The position numbers and the translations under genes are program-made. A DNA stretch of 64,000 bases, from the NCBI RefSeq assembly GCF_002920915.1, contig NZ_PQVF01000005.1:186001-250000 (forward strand), read 5' to 3'. Of this stretch, positions 37,944-47,053 are shown one piece after another (position 1 is the stretch's first letter; every line of letters starts with the position of its first letter). The notes under the pieces are model-generated. The model was not told the origin of the DNA and did no database searches. It saw only the letters and a program-made list of their open reading frames with translations. The DNA comes from Solitalea longa (GTDB lineage Bacteria > Bacteroidota > Bacteroidia > Sphingobacteriales > Sphingobacteriaceae).

Positions 37944-39410
37944 TTACTGCATTTTTAGTTTAATGATCTCAAGTAAATTATTTACTGAGGCTTCAGAAAT
38001 ATGAAGCAGGTATTGCGGCTTAAATCCGAAGAAAATCACCATTGCACAAATAGCATACAATACCAATTTTTCAGCACCTATGACATCAGTGAAATTTGCA
38101 CTTGCAGTTCCTTCTTTTCCAAACATTACATTTCCGTACATGCGCAACATATAAACTGCACCGAAAATGATCGTTAGCCCGGCAACAATCGCATACCAAA
38201 CACCATACTCATAAATACTATTTAGAAGAAGAAACTCACCCACAAAACCGTTGGTTAATGGTAACGCCACAGCTCCCAACAGAATGATCAGGAAGGTAGC
38301 TGCCAATACAGGTGCTTTCGAAGCGATTCCGCCTAATAAATAACTTTCACGAGCTTTCGTGCGATCAAAAATGATCTCAACCACAAAGAATAAACCCACA
38401 ACGTTAATACCATGGCTGATCATTTGAATCATGGCACCTTGCATCCCTTGCACATTCAACGCGAAAATCCCTGCGGAGATTAAGCCTACGTGAGCAATTG
38501 AAGAATAGGCAATTAATCGTTTAATATCTTTTTGAGTAAATGCTATAATTGAGGCATAAACAACACCAATGATAGATAAGATTAAGGCTGTTTGACCCCA
38601 TTGCATTAAGCCTAACGGCAATACAGGCAATAACCAACGCATCACTCCATAAATACCCATTTTCAGCATAATCCCTGATAGCAACATGGTTCCAACTGTT
38701 GGAGCGCTAGTATAAGTATCAGGCTGCCAGGTATGGAAAGGGAAAATTGGCATTTTGATAGCGAAAGCTAAAAAGAAGCACCAGAATAACCATGATTGCG
38801 TTCCTTTATCGAGCGCCACCTGATAAAACTGATTGATATCAAAACTATGACCCGGAGTTTGAATGAACAGGTAGATAATTCCTATTAACATAAACAAACT
38901 ACCAAACATGGTATAAACAAAGAACTTGAAGGTAACACGAATGCGATCTTCACCACCCCAAATAGCTGAGATAAAGTAGATAGGAATTAATGCGGCTTCC
39001 CATGCTACATAAAATAAAAACGCATCAAGTGAAGTAAACACACCAACTAAGCCTGTTTGCATAAACAAAATCAAAGCATACAACGCGTGTGGTTTACGGA
39101 ACTCTTTACGAAACGAAGAAAGAATAATTAATGGAACCAATACCGTGGTTAATAAAACCAACAGGAAGCTAATTCCATCCATACCTACTTTGAAGTGAAT
39201 GCCCAATGATTCAATCCAAGGTTGATTATAAATAAACTGAGAATCTGGATTAGCGTAATCAAACTTAGTCCAGGCTAATATTGCCATCGCCAGCTCAATC
39301 AATGAAAATCCAAGAGCAATATTCTTAGCCTGTTCACCGCGGATAAACGCAACTATTACCGAACCAAGAAGAGGGAATAAAACCAGTAATACTGTAATAT
39401 AATTGATCAT
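37944..39410 (-). CDS. nuoM: NADH-quinone oxidoreductase subunit M
   Basis: Second antiporter-like subunit of complex I. 488 residues, multi-helix. Seen: FYVAWEAALIPIYFISAIWG with the essential Glu, KMPIFPFHTWQPDTYTSAPT, MLSGIMLKMGIYGVMRW and KRLIAYSSIAHVGL. Six bases after nuoL, so tightly coupled. Confidence 0.96.
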   Translation of the reverse strand: MINYITVLLVLFPLLGSVIVAFIRGEQAKNIALGFSLIELAMAILAWTKFDYANPDSQFIYNQPWIESLGIHFKVGMDGISFLLVLLTTVLVPLIILSSFRKEFRKPHALYALILFMQTGLVGVFTSLDAFLFYVAWEAALIPIYFISAIWGGEDRIRVTFKFFVYTMFGSLFMLIGIIYLFIQTPGHSFDINQFYQVALDKGTQSWLFWCFFLAFAIKMPIFPFHTWQPDTYTSAPTVGTMLLSGIMLKMGIYGVMRWLLPVLPLGLMQWGQTALILSIIGVVYASIIAFTQKDIKRLIAYSSIAHVGLISAGIFALNVQGMQGAMIQMISHGINVVGLFFVVEIIFDRTKARESYLLGGIASKAPVLAATFLIILLGAVALPLTNGFVGEFLLLNSIYEYGVWYAIVAGLTIIFGAVYMLRMYGNVMFGKEGTASANFTDVIGAEKLVLYAICAMVIFFGFKPQYLLHISEASVNNLLEIIKLKMQ

Positions 39411-39416
39411 CTCTCT

Positions 39417-41321
39417 CTAAAACAAAAAGTTAAATACAAGAATTAAAATAATACCCACTACCATCATAAATAAATAGTTTCCGATGTAGCCGGTTTGAAT
39501 ACGACGGAATTTATCCGCGCTCCATTGCGTTAATTGGCCGAAACCATTCACAACTCCATCAATAATAGACTTATCAAGAATTCGATAGAACAATTGTGAC
39601 AAACTATCTAAAGGACGTGTGAATACGGCATTGTAAATCTCATCGATATAAAACTTATTGTAAGATGCCTTTTCAAGACCTGAACGAGGAGCGGTTTCAG
39701 CAGCTGGAACAACTTCTTTTCTAACATAAACAGTATACGCGTAGAAAATTGATATTAATACACCTAAGACAGAAGCACCCATCAAAGCATACTCAGTTTC
39801 ATGAGACAAATGACCATGATGAGCAGCGTTTAAAATCTGGGTCGATTGACCAAATACCGGTGATAAATATTCATTAAGCAAATGCGAGCCGTGTAATGCT
39901 TCAGGAACTCCTACAAAACCGCCAAATACCGATAATACGGCTAATACAATTAAAGGAATGGTCATCGAAGCTGGAGATTCATGCAAATGATGATGTTGCT
40001 CTTCAGTTCCCCTGAATTTGCCATTAAAGGTTAAGAAGAACATACGGAACATGTAGAAGGCTGTTAATAAAGCGCCCCCAACACCAATCGCCCAAATAGT
40101 AGGACTTACTTCGAATGCATGGGCCAAGATCTCATCTTTGGAGAAGAAACCAGAGAATGGAGGAATTCCGGCAATAGCTAACGTACCCATTAACATGGTA
40201 AACCAAGTAATTGGAAGGTGTTTCTTTAAACCACCCATTTGACGCATGTCCTGTTCACCGCCCATAGCATGAATAACACTACCCGCGCCTAAGAACAATA
40301 ATGCTTTGAAAAATGCGTGGGTCATTACGTGGAAGAAAGCACCGGTGAAGGCACCAACACCCAGTCCCAAGAACATATAACCTAACTGGCTTACTGTTGA
40401 ATAAGCCAATACTTTCTTAATGTCGTTTTGAGTTAATGCGATCACCGCTGCAAAAATTGCCGTTGCCAAACCAATACCTGCTACTACAGCCATAGAAATT
40501 GGAGACAATACATATAAGATGTTTGAGCGGGCAATCATATAAATACCGGCTGTAACCATGGTAGCAGCGTGGATAAGCGCTGAAACTGGTGTTGGACCGG
40601 CCATTGCGTCAGGTAACCAAGTATATAAAGGCAATTGAGCACTTTTACCCATAGCACCTACAAATAACAGTAAAGTTATCGTTGTTAAGACAGCCGTGCT
40701 TGCGGTTTGTGCTTGAGGAAATATATCGGCATAACTAATGCTGCCAAAAGTTGAGAACAACATGAAAATACCGATCAGGAATCCTAAGTCACCAATACGG
40801 TTCATTACAAAGGCCTTTTTCGCTGCATTTGCATATTCCGTTTTCTTAAACCAGAAACCGATCAGTAAATAAGAACATAAACCTACGCCTTCCCATCCAA
40901 TAAACATGATCACATAGTTAGAGCCCAAAACAAGCAATAACATGAAGAATACGAACAAGTTTAAGTAAGCAAAGTATTTACCGTAACCTTCATCATCATG
41001 CATATACCCGGTAGAGTATACGTGAATTAAAAATCCTACGCCGGTAATGATCAACAACATGATTGATGTTAACTGATCGATAAGGAAAGAGAAAGGAATT
41101 TTTAATGTTCCTACGGAAATCCACTCATAAAGATCGATGGTTTTTGCACCGTTTGCTTTGATATCAAAAAACACCAGAATGCTTAGGATAAACGATCCTA
41201 AAACAGTTGCGCAGCCAACAAGGCCAACTAAACCTTTAGGATTTTTCTTATATCCCAATCCATTGATCAGGAAACCAATTAAGGGAAGTACAGGTATCAG
41301 CCAGGCTAATTGTTCCGTCAT
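39417..41321 (-). CDS. nuoL: NADH-quinone oxidoreductase subunit L
   Basis: Distal antiporter-like subunit carrying the long lateral helix HL. 634 residues. Motifs: MFIGWEGVGLCSYLLIGFWF, LYTWLPDAMAGPTPVSALIH, VLAYSTVSQLGYMFLG and MTHAFFKALLFLGAGSVIH. The C-terminal part (about 500-634) has the amphipathic segment and terminal helix expected of HL. Sixty bases separate it from nuoK. Confidence 0.96.
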   Translation of the reverse strand: MTEQLAWLIPVLPLIGFLINGLGYKKNPKGLVGLVGCATVLGSFILSILVFFDIKANGAKTIDLYEWISVGTLKIPFSFLIDQLTSIMLLIITGVGFLIHVYSTGYMHDDEGYGKYFAYLNLFVFFMLLLVLGSNYVIMFIGWEGVGLCSYLLIGFWFKKTEYANAAKKAFVMNRIGDLGFLIGIFMLFSTFGSISYADIFPQAQTASTAVLTTITLLLFVGAMGKSAQLPLYTWLPDAMAGPTPVSALIHAATMVTAGIYMIARSNILYVLSPISMAVVAGIGLATAIFAAVIALTQNDIKKVLAYSTVSQLGYMFLGLGVGAFTGAFFHVMTHAFFKALLFLGAGSVIHAMGGEQDMRQMGGLKKHLPITWFTMLMGTLAIAGIPPFSGFFSKDEILAHAFEVSPTIWAIGVGGALLTAFYMFRMFFLTFNGKFRGTEEQHHHLHESPASMTIPLIVLAVLSVFGGFVGVPEALHGSHLLNEYLSPVFGQSTQILNAAHHGHLSHETEYALMGASVLGVLISIFYAYTVYVRKEVVPAAETAPRSGLEKASYNKFYIDEIYNAVFTRPLDSLSQLFYRILDKSIIDGVVNGFGQLTQWSADKFRRIQTGYIGNYLFMMVVGIILILVFNFLF

Positions 41322-41381
41322 TTCTTAGTTCAGTTTGCGTATTTGTTTGGTTAGATGAATAGATCATCCACCTAAATAATT

Positions 41382-41711
41382 TTAATTCTTTAATTTATTT
41401 AACAGGTCAATGTCAATTGAATTGTTATTTCTGTAGATCATTACAATGATGGCCAAACCTACAGCAACCTCTGCTGCAGCCACCGCCATAATGAAAAACA
41501 CAAATACTTGTCCTGCTGCATCTCCACGATACGCTGAAAAAGCTGTTAATAATAAGTTTACAGCGTTTAACATCAGCTCAATAGACATGAAAACGATAAT
41601 CGCATTTCTGCGGGTCAACACTCCTATAATTCCAATGAAGAAAATAATAGAGCTTAATAAAATGTAATGATTAAGCGGAACCAGTGTAATGGCATTCGTT
41701 ATATTTTCCAT
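41382..41711 (-). CDS. nuoK: NADH-quinone oxidoreductase subunit K
   Basis: Small three-helix membrane subunit of complex I. 109 residues. It has [19 protein letters not shown] with the conserved mid-membrane Glu of helix 2, and [16 protein letters not shown] with the helix-3 Glu. Four bases after nuoJ. Confidence 0.96.
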   Translation of the reverse strand: MENITNAITLVPLNHYILLSSIIFFIGIIGVLTRRNAIIVFMSIELMLNAVNLLLTAFSAYRGDAAGQVFVFFIMAVAAAEVAVGLAIIVMIYRNNNSIDIDLLNKLKN

Positions 41712-41715
41712 ATCC

Positions 41716-42219
41716 TTATTTTGTCTCCTTTCTGGCTAGCAGAACTGCTCCAACCATTGCCGAAAGGAATAGAATAGATACAATTTCAAACGGTAAAAGG
41801 AACTCTTTAAATAATACTTGACCCAGATTCTTTACTAAGCCCATATCCACTTCTTGAATAACAACCGTGTTAGACGGATCAGTGCTTTTCAAAGCTGCTG
41901 TTAATACCACCAATCCTATTCCTCCTGTAATAATACCTATGAATTTCATAAGATTAGTTTTCTGAGGCTCGGATTCAACGTTAAGGTTAAGCAACATGAT
42001 AACGAATAAGAACAGTACCATGATTGCGCCTGCATAAACGATGATATTTACAATTCCAATAAACTGGGCATTCAAAAGAATATACTCACCCGTTAAAGTG
42101 AAGAATGTTAAGATCAGGTATAGAACACTGTGGATGGGATTTTTAGCCGTAACTACCAGCAGTGAGCTGAAAATGGCTACAAATGCCAGAAAGTAAAATA
42201 ATGATTGAGTTATTGTCAT
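41716..42219 (-). CDS. nuoJ: NADH-quinone oxidoreductase subunit J
   Basis: Five-helix membrane subunit of complex I. 167 residues. The [20 protein letters not shown] segment and the [20 protein letters not shown] helix (pi-bulge region) are typical. 30 bases after nuoI. Confidence 0.95.
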   Translation of the reverse strand: MTITQSLFYFLAFVAIFSSLLVVTAKNPIHSVLYLILTFFTLTGEYILLNAQFIGIVNIIVYAGAIMVLFLFVIMLLNLNVESEPQKTNLMKFIGIITGGIGLVVLTAALKSTDPSNTVVIQEVDMGLVKNLGQVLFKEFLLPFEIVSILFLSAMVGAVLLARKETK

Positions 42220-42249
42220 GATAAAAACGCCGCGAATTTAATCAAATAG

Positions 42250-42747
42250 TTATTTTTTATGGATAGGTTCAACTAATTTGTCCTTACCATATACGAAATT
42301 CTCACGGTCGAAGCTAGCAGGTGGAATATCTCCATCAAGATAGATCGCTTCCTTAGGGCAGGCTTCTTCACAAAAACCACAGAAAATACAGCGTAACATA
42401 TTGATCTCGTAAGTAGCTGCATATTTCTCCTCACGATATAAACCCTCTTCTCCTGGCTTACGTTCAGCGGCAATCATTGTAATGGCTTCGGCTGGGCAGG
42501 ATAATGCACACAAACCACAAGCTGTGCAACGCTCCCGTCCTTCTTCGTCACGCTTCAATGAATGAATCCCTCTGAAGTTAGTAGAGTACTCACGCTTTAC
42601 CTCAGGATATCGAATAGTAGCTTTTTTCTTAAAAAAGTGCTTAAGCGTAATAGTCAACCCCGACAAAATAGCCGGCAAATACATCCTTTCTGCAAAGGTC
42701 ATTGGTTTTTGCTCAAGTACTTTTTTTCTATTGGTTAATGATTCCAT
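42250..42747 (-). CDS. nuoI: NADH-quinone oxidoreductase subunit I
   Basis: Carries clusters N6a and N6b in the peripheral arm, passing electrons to NuoB. 165 residues from the ATG at 42747; a GTG six codons upstream (42765) is possible. Two 4Fe-4S motifs: CTACGLCALSCP and CIFCGFCEEACP. The N-terminal segment YLPAILSGLTITLKHFFKKK anchors it at the membrane. Confidence 0.95.
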   Translation of the reverse strand: MESLTNRKKVLEQKPMTFAERMYLPAILSGLTITLKHFFKKKATIRYPEVKREYSTNFRGIHSLKRDEEGRERCTACGLCALSCPAEAITMIAAERKPGEEGLYREEKYAATYEINMLRCIFCGFCEEACPKEAIYLDGDIPPASFDRENFVYGKDKLVEPIHKK

Positions 42748-42798
42748 TTTATCTTTTATACTCACATTTAATCAAACTGATCAAATGAGGATGTTCAA

Positions 42799-43872
42799 TT
42801 AGTTAATATGTCCTGTTAAATACATTACCACACCTGTAATTCCGATGTTGGCAATTGCCAAAGGCACTAACATGTTCCAGCCTAAACGCATCAGCTGATC
42901 GTAGCGGAAACGAGGGATTGTCCAGCGCACCCAAACAAAGAAGAACAGGAAGAAGGCTATTTTACAGAAGAAAGCGCCTACACCGATAAGTGTGATCCAA
43001 TATGAAGCAACACCTGCATTTGCCAAGGCTTCTTGTCCAGGGAAGTTATATCCTCCGAAGAATAAAGCTGATATCACTGCCGATGATACGAACATATTGA
43101 TATACTCTGCAAACAGGTAAAACCCTAATTTCATACTTGAGTGCTCAGTGTGATAACCTGCAACCAGTTCCGATTCACATTCAGGTAAATCGAATGGCGT
43201 GCGGTTACATTCAGCAAACATGCAGATCAGGTAAATCAGGAAAGCCACCGGCTGATAGAAAACATTCCATCCAAGACCTTCCGTTCCTTTTAATCCATAT
43301 AAAGTAGAGCCTTGTCCATCAACAATTCCACGCATACTTAAGGTACCCGTAACCATTAACAAGGCTATGATCGCCATACCCATTGCAATTTCGTAACTGA
43401 TACTTTGAGAGGCCGCACGGATAGTACCTAATAAAGAGTATTTGTTGTTTGAGGCCCAGCCTCCAACCATCATACCATATACTCCTAGTGAAACTACTCC
43501 AAATATGTATAAAAGACCTACATTAATATCTGCAACCTGAAGAGAAATAACTTTATCCCCAAACACCAGATCACGTCCCCATGGAATAACTGCTGAACTA
43601 ATGGTTGCAGTAAACATGGCCAATGATGGCCCCATGATGAAAAGCAATTTATTGGCATTTTCAGGAAGAATCTCTTCCTTGGTAAACAACTTAACACCAT
43701 CAGCAAGTGGCTGAAGGATACCAAAAGGTCCTGCACGATTAGGGCCTAAACGGTCCTGGAAGAAAGCTGCAAATCTGCGCTCAACCAGAGTCATGTACAT
43801 GGCCACCACAAGGCTAACCACTAACACAATTGTAATCAATAAAAACTTTTCTATTATTAATGCTGATTCCAT
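42799..43872 (-). CDS. nuoH: NADH-quinone oxidoreductase subunit H
   Basis: Membrane subunit that forms much of the quinone chamber. 357 residues, eight or so helices. Motifs: VERRFAAFFQDRLGPNRAGP, GILQPLADGVKLFTKEEILP, AECNRTPFDLPECESELVAG (the acidic loop with conserved Glu) and FFVWVRWTIPRFRYDQLM. Confidence 0.97.
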   Translation of the reverse strand: MESALIIEKFLLITIVLVVSLVVAMYMTLVERRFAAFFQDRLGPNRAGPFGILQPLADGVKLFTKEEILPENANKLLFIMGPSLAMFTATISSAVIPWGRDLVFGDKVISLQVADINVGLLYIFGVVSLGVYGMMVGGWASNNKYSLLGTIRAASQSISYEIAMGMAIIALLMVTGTLSMRGIVDGQGSTLYGLKGTEGLGWNVFYQPVAFLIYLICMFAECNRTPFDLPECESELVAGYHTEHSSMKLGFYLFAEYINMFVSSAVISALFFGGYNFPGQEALANAGVASYWITLIGVGAFFCKIAFFLFFFVWVRWTIPRFRYDQLMRLGWNMLVPLAIANIGITGVVMYLTGHIN

Positions 43873-43952
43873 TTTCGTTTTATATCGAACGATGCGAGAT
43901 AACCTTTAGCCTATAATTGATTGCTACTGATCATTTACGCAAGTCGTGTTCT

Positions 43953-44912
43953 TTAAAAAATCTTTCTATCGATAACCGGTAATAACTCTTTCTCGTCGTA
44001 ATGGTTTGAAGAAATTACCGAGTGGCGGTCAACTTTCGTAGGACCTTCAATCGTCCAGTCGCTGGTTTTCTTTTTGTCAAAACGACAGGTATTACAGATA
44101 AACTCATCAACCTCTCCGTATTGATCTTTACGACCAGTTACACGAATAACCTCTTCACCTTTATACCATAAGGTTACTTTACCGCAACACTTATCACAAT
44201 CGCGATGAGCATCAACGGGCTTGGTAAACCAAACACGGTTTTTAAAACGGAATGTTTTATCTGTTAAAGCACCTACCGGACAAACATCAATCACGTTTCC
44301 TGAAAAATCATTATCGATAGCTTTTGAGATATAGGTTCCAATCTCTGAAGCATCCCCACGACCTAATATACCGTGAACACGATTGTCAGTAATCTGATCA
44401 GCTGTAAACACACAACGGTAGCAAAGGATGCAACGGTTCATGTGTAACTTGATCTTATCGCCAATATCAACCATTTCAAACGTACGACGCTTAAATTCGT
44501 AACGGCTTTGGTCTTTTCCGTGTTCAAATGAAAGGTCTTGCAAATGACACTCTCCGGCTTGGTCACATACCGGACAATCAAGCGGATGATTGATCAACAA
44601 AAACTCAACAACTCCTTTACGAGCCTCAACAACTTCGGGTGAGGTGATATTTTGAACCACCATTCCGTCCATTACTGTTGTACGGCAAGATGCAACCAAT
44701 TTTGGCATTGGCCGAGGGTCTTTTGCAGAACCCTGAGAAACCTTCACCAAACAAGTACGGCATTTACCGCCACTGCCTTTCAGTTTGCTGTAGTAACACA
44801 TTGCAGGTGGAACAACATCCCCTCCTATCATGCGAGCCGCATTAAGGATGGTTGTTCCCGGATCAACCTCAATCTCAATGTTATCTATCGTTACTTTTAC
44901 CTTTTCAGACAT
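43953..44912 (-). CDS. nuoG: NADH-quinone oxidoreductase subunit G, short form
   Basis: Electron-wire subunit of the peripheral arm. Only 319 residues, against about 780-910 in E. coli and Thermus. Present: N-terminal ferredoxin-like domain with the 2Fe-2S cysteines (CYYSKLKGSGGKCRTCLVK, C of VASCR), the NADH_G_4Fe4S region with H-x3-C-x2-C (HPLDCPVCDQAGECHLQD), and the 4Fe-4S pair CILCYRC and DVCPVGAL. The open frame then has CDKCCGK and CNTCRFDKK and ends about 40 residues later in LLPVIDRKIF. The molybdopterin-like domain is absent. The stop is clean, and the following 80 bases lead into nuoH. Short NuoG forms occur in other Bacteroidetes, so this is probably functional and not a broken gene. 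Confidence 0.93.
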   Translation of the reverse strand: MSEKVKVTIDNIEIEVDPGTTILNAARMIGGDVVPPAMCYYSKLKGSGGKCRTCLVKVSQGSAKDPRPMPKLVASCRTTVMDGMVVQNITSPEVVEARKGVVEFLLINHPLDCPVCDQAGECHLQDLSFEHGKDQSRYEFKRRTFEMVDIGDKIKLHMNRCILCYRCVFTADQITDNRVHGILGRGDASEIGTYISKAIDNDFSGNVIDVCPVGALTDKTFRFKNRVWFTKPVDAHRDCDKCCGKVTLWYKGEEVIRVTGRKDQYGEVDEFICNTCRFDKKKTSDWTIEGPTKVDRHSVISSNHYDEKELLPVIDRKIF

Positions 44913-44920
44913 AGTCTTAG

Positions 44921-45054
44921 TTAGAAGTGAGATTTGAGATATGAGAATGAGACTTAAAGTAATTTAGTCTCCTATCACACACCTCTCTCTTAATTATTTA
45001 TTTTTTCTTTAGCCATGGAATTTGAGACTTTTGATTCTTGGTCTCATTTCTCAC
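44921..45054. repeat. Inverted-repeat cluster in the nuoF-nuoG spacer
   Basis: Contains TGAGAATGAGAC (44942-44953) pairing with GTCTCATTTCTCA (45041-45053), an internal hairpin GAGACT-AAA / TTT-AGTCTC (44949-44971) and a third GAGAC/GTCTC pair (45024-45045). The left edge, TTAGAAGTGAGA, recurs exactly before nuoE at 46964-46975. Confidence 0.5.
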
Positions 45055-45077
45055 ACCTAATATCACCTATCTCTATA

Positions 45078-46439
45078 TTAACTTGCTTCTTCAACTACAG
45101 GAATTGGGTCAGCATAATTTGCTAATCCATAATTTCCATCCATAGCAGCTTTAGGATTATTCACATGCCACTCAAACTCATCACGGAAGTGACGGATAGC
45201 ACTAGCAACCGGCCATGCAGCTGCATCACCTAAAGGACAAATAGTATTTCCTTCGATCTTCTTAGAAACGTCAACTAACAAATCTATATCACTCATTTTG
45301 CCATGACCGTATTCAATACGATGAAGTACTTTTTCCATCCATCCTGTTCCCTCACGACAAGGTGAACACTGACCACAAGATTCATGATGATAGAAACGAG
45401 AGAAGTTCCAGGTATTGCGTACCACACAAGCATCTTCGTCCATCACAATAAACCCCCCCGAACCTAACATAGTACCTGTTGCAAAGCCGCCTTCGGCTAA
45501 TGACTCATAAGACATTAAACGAGGCTGACCATTGGCCAATTTAAGAATTAAGTTAGCTGGTAAAATTGGAACTGAGGAACCACCGGCTACAACAGCTTTA
45601 AGGCGTTTACCATTAGCTATACCTCCACAGTATTCATCTGAATAAATGAATTCCTCAACAGAAAGACCTAATTCGATTTCATACACACCAGGCTTATTAA
45701 TGTTTCCTGAAGCAGAGATCAATTTGGTTCCGGTACTGCGCCCGATACCTATTTTAGCATACTCATCACCACCGTTGACAACGATCCAGCTTACTGCAGC
45801 AATTGATTCAACGTTATTAACTACAGTAGGGCAACCATATAAACCAGCAATAGCAGGGAATGGAGGTTTAATACGAGGATTTCCACGTTTACCTTCCAAT
45901 GATTCTAAAAGGGCCGTTTCTTCACCACAGATATATGCACCACCACCTGGTTGAACATAGATCTCAAGATCATAACCGGTACCTAAAATATTCTTACCAA
46001 GGAAACCTGCATTTTTAGCTTCTGCAATGGCTTTCTCCAGGATTCGAATTTGTGGCATCATCTCACCACGAACATAGATATATGAAGTATTTGCTCCTAA
46101 AGCAAAACTCGATACGATCATACCCTCAATTAAGGTATGAGGAGTATGAGTCATTAAATAACGATCTTTGAATGTACCAGGTTCCGATTCATCGGCATTA
46201 CAAACCAGGTAACGAGGAACACCTTCCGGTTTAGCTAAAAAACTCCATTTCATACCGGTAGGGAAACCGGCACCACCACGGCCACGCAATCCTGATTTCT
46301 TCACTTCTTCAACCACATCATCAGCAGACATGGTTTTCAAAGCTTTTTCAACCGCGGCATATCCACCATGCTGACGATAAACCTCAAAGGTGTTAATTCC
46401 GGGAATGTTAATATTCTTTAATAATATCTTTTGAGCCAT
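45078..46439 (-). CDS. nuoF: NADH-quinone oxidoreductase subunit F
   Basis: NADH-oxidising subunit holding FMN and cluster N3. 453 residues. Motifs: SGLRGRGGAGFPTGMKW (FMN), CNADESEPGTFKDR, YVQPGGGAYICGEETALLES (NADH), and the 4Fe-4S CGQCSPCREGTGWMEK with a later Cys in NTICPLGDAAAWP. 12 bases after nuoE. Confidence 0.97.
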   Translation of the reverse strand: MAQKILLKNINIPGINTFEVYRQHGGYAAVEKALKTMSADDVVEEVKKSGLRGRGGAGFPTGMKWSFLAKPEGVPRYLVCNADESEPGTFKDRYLMTHTPHTLIEGMIVSSFALGANTSYIYVRGEMMPQIRILEKAIAEAKNAGFLGKNILGTGYDLEIYVQPGGGAYICGEETALLESLEGKRGNPRIKPPFPAIAGLYGCPTVVNNVESIAAVSWIVVNGGDEYAKIGIGRSTGTKLISASGNINKPGVYEIELGLSVEEFIYSDEYCGGIANGKRLKAVVAGGSSVPILPANLILKLANGQPRLMSYESLAEGGFATGTMLGSGGFIVMDEDACVVRNTWNFSRFYHHESCGQCSPCREGTGWMEKVLHRIEYGHGKMSDIDLLVDVSKKIEGNTICPLGDAAAWPVASAIRHFRDEFEWHVNNPKAAMDGNYGLANYADPIPVVEEAS

Positions 46440-46451
46440 ACTAAACCCGAA

Positions 46452-46958
46452 TTAATTCTTGTTTCTAAGTTGAGTTAACAATTCGTCAACACTCTCTTCT
46501 GTTAAATTCTCATAGAAAGTGTACTCAGGGCCAATTTGTAACACCGGTCCATAACCACATGCAGCTAAGCACTCAACCCCTTTAAATGAAAACAATCCGT
46601 CAGGAGTTACTTCACCTTCCTTAACGCCTAACTTGTTTTCCAGAATATTTATAATTTTTTCGGCACCTACCAGGCAACAAGGTCCAGTACGGCAAACCTC
46701 TAGTACATATTTACCAGAAGGTTTAAGATGATACATGGTATAGAATGAAGCTACCTCATAAACCTCGATCGGATTAATGTTAAGTAATGAAGCAACATAG
46801 TCCATTACCTCGGTGCTGCACCATCCGAATTCTGCCTGCGCCAAGTGTAATAATGGCAACAAAGCTGATTTTTGCCGGCTTTCCGGATAGCGCGCAATGA
46901 TCTCATCCACTTTCTTAAGCGCTTCTGTCGAAAATTTTATCTCTTTTACTGCTAACAT
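46452..46958 (-). CDS. nuoE: NADH-quinone oxidoreductase subunit E
   Basis: Carries the 2Fe-2S cluster N1a next to NuoF. 168 residues from the ATG at 46958 (MLAVKEIKFSTEALKK). A start at 47006 would place the first 16 codons across an inverted repeat (46973-46997) and does not look like protein. Cluster ligands are seen as CRTGPC (C-x4-C) and CLAAC (C-x3-C) with CGYGPVLQIG. Other motifs: SALLPLLHLAQAEFGW and VYEVASFYTMYHLKP. Confidence 0.95.
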   Translation of the reverse strand: MLAVKEIKFSTEALKKVDEIIARYPESRQKSALLPLLHLAQAEFGWCSTEVMDYVASLLNINPIEVYEVASFYTMYHLKPSGKYVLEVCRTGPCCLVGAEKIINILENKLGVKEGEVTPDGLFSFKGVECLAACGYGPVLQIGPEYTFYENLTEESVDELLTQLRNKN

Positions 46959-46972
46959 CCTTTTTAGAAGTG

Positions 46973-46997
46973 AGAGGAAGGATAATATCCAACCTCT
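46973..46997. repeat. Inverted repeat upstream of nuoE
   Basis: AGAGG-aa-GGATAATATCC-aa-CCTCT forms an interrupted hairpin in the nuoD-nuoE spacer, just before the nuoE start. The preceding 12-mer TTAGAAGTGAGA (46964-46975) is shared with the nuoG leader. Confidence 0.5.
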
Positions 46998-47053
46998 TGT
47001 GTGCAATATGTTTATTTATAAATAAGCTGAAATGCAAGCTTACCTTAACTATT

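Noticed and set aside
46959-47006. Sixteen-residue N-terminal extension of nuoE
   Set aside because: It covers an inverted repeat and does not resemble NuoE sequences.
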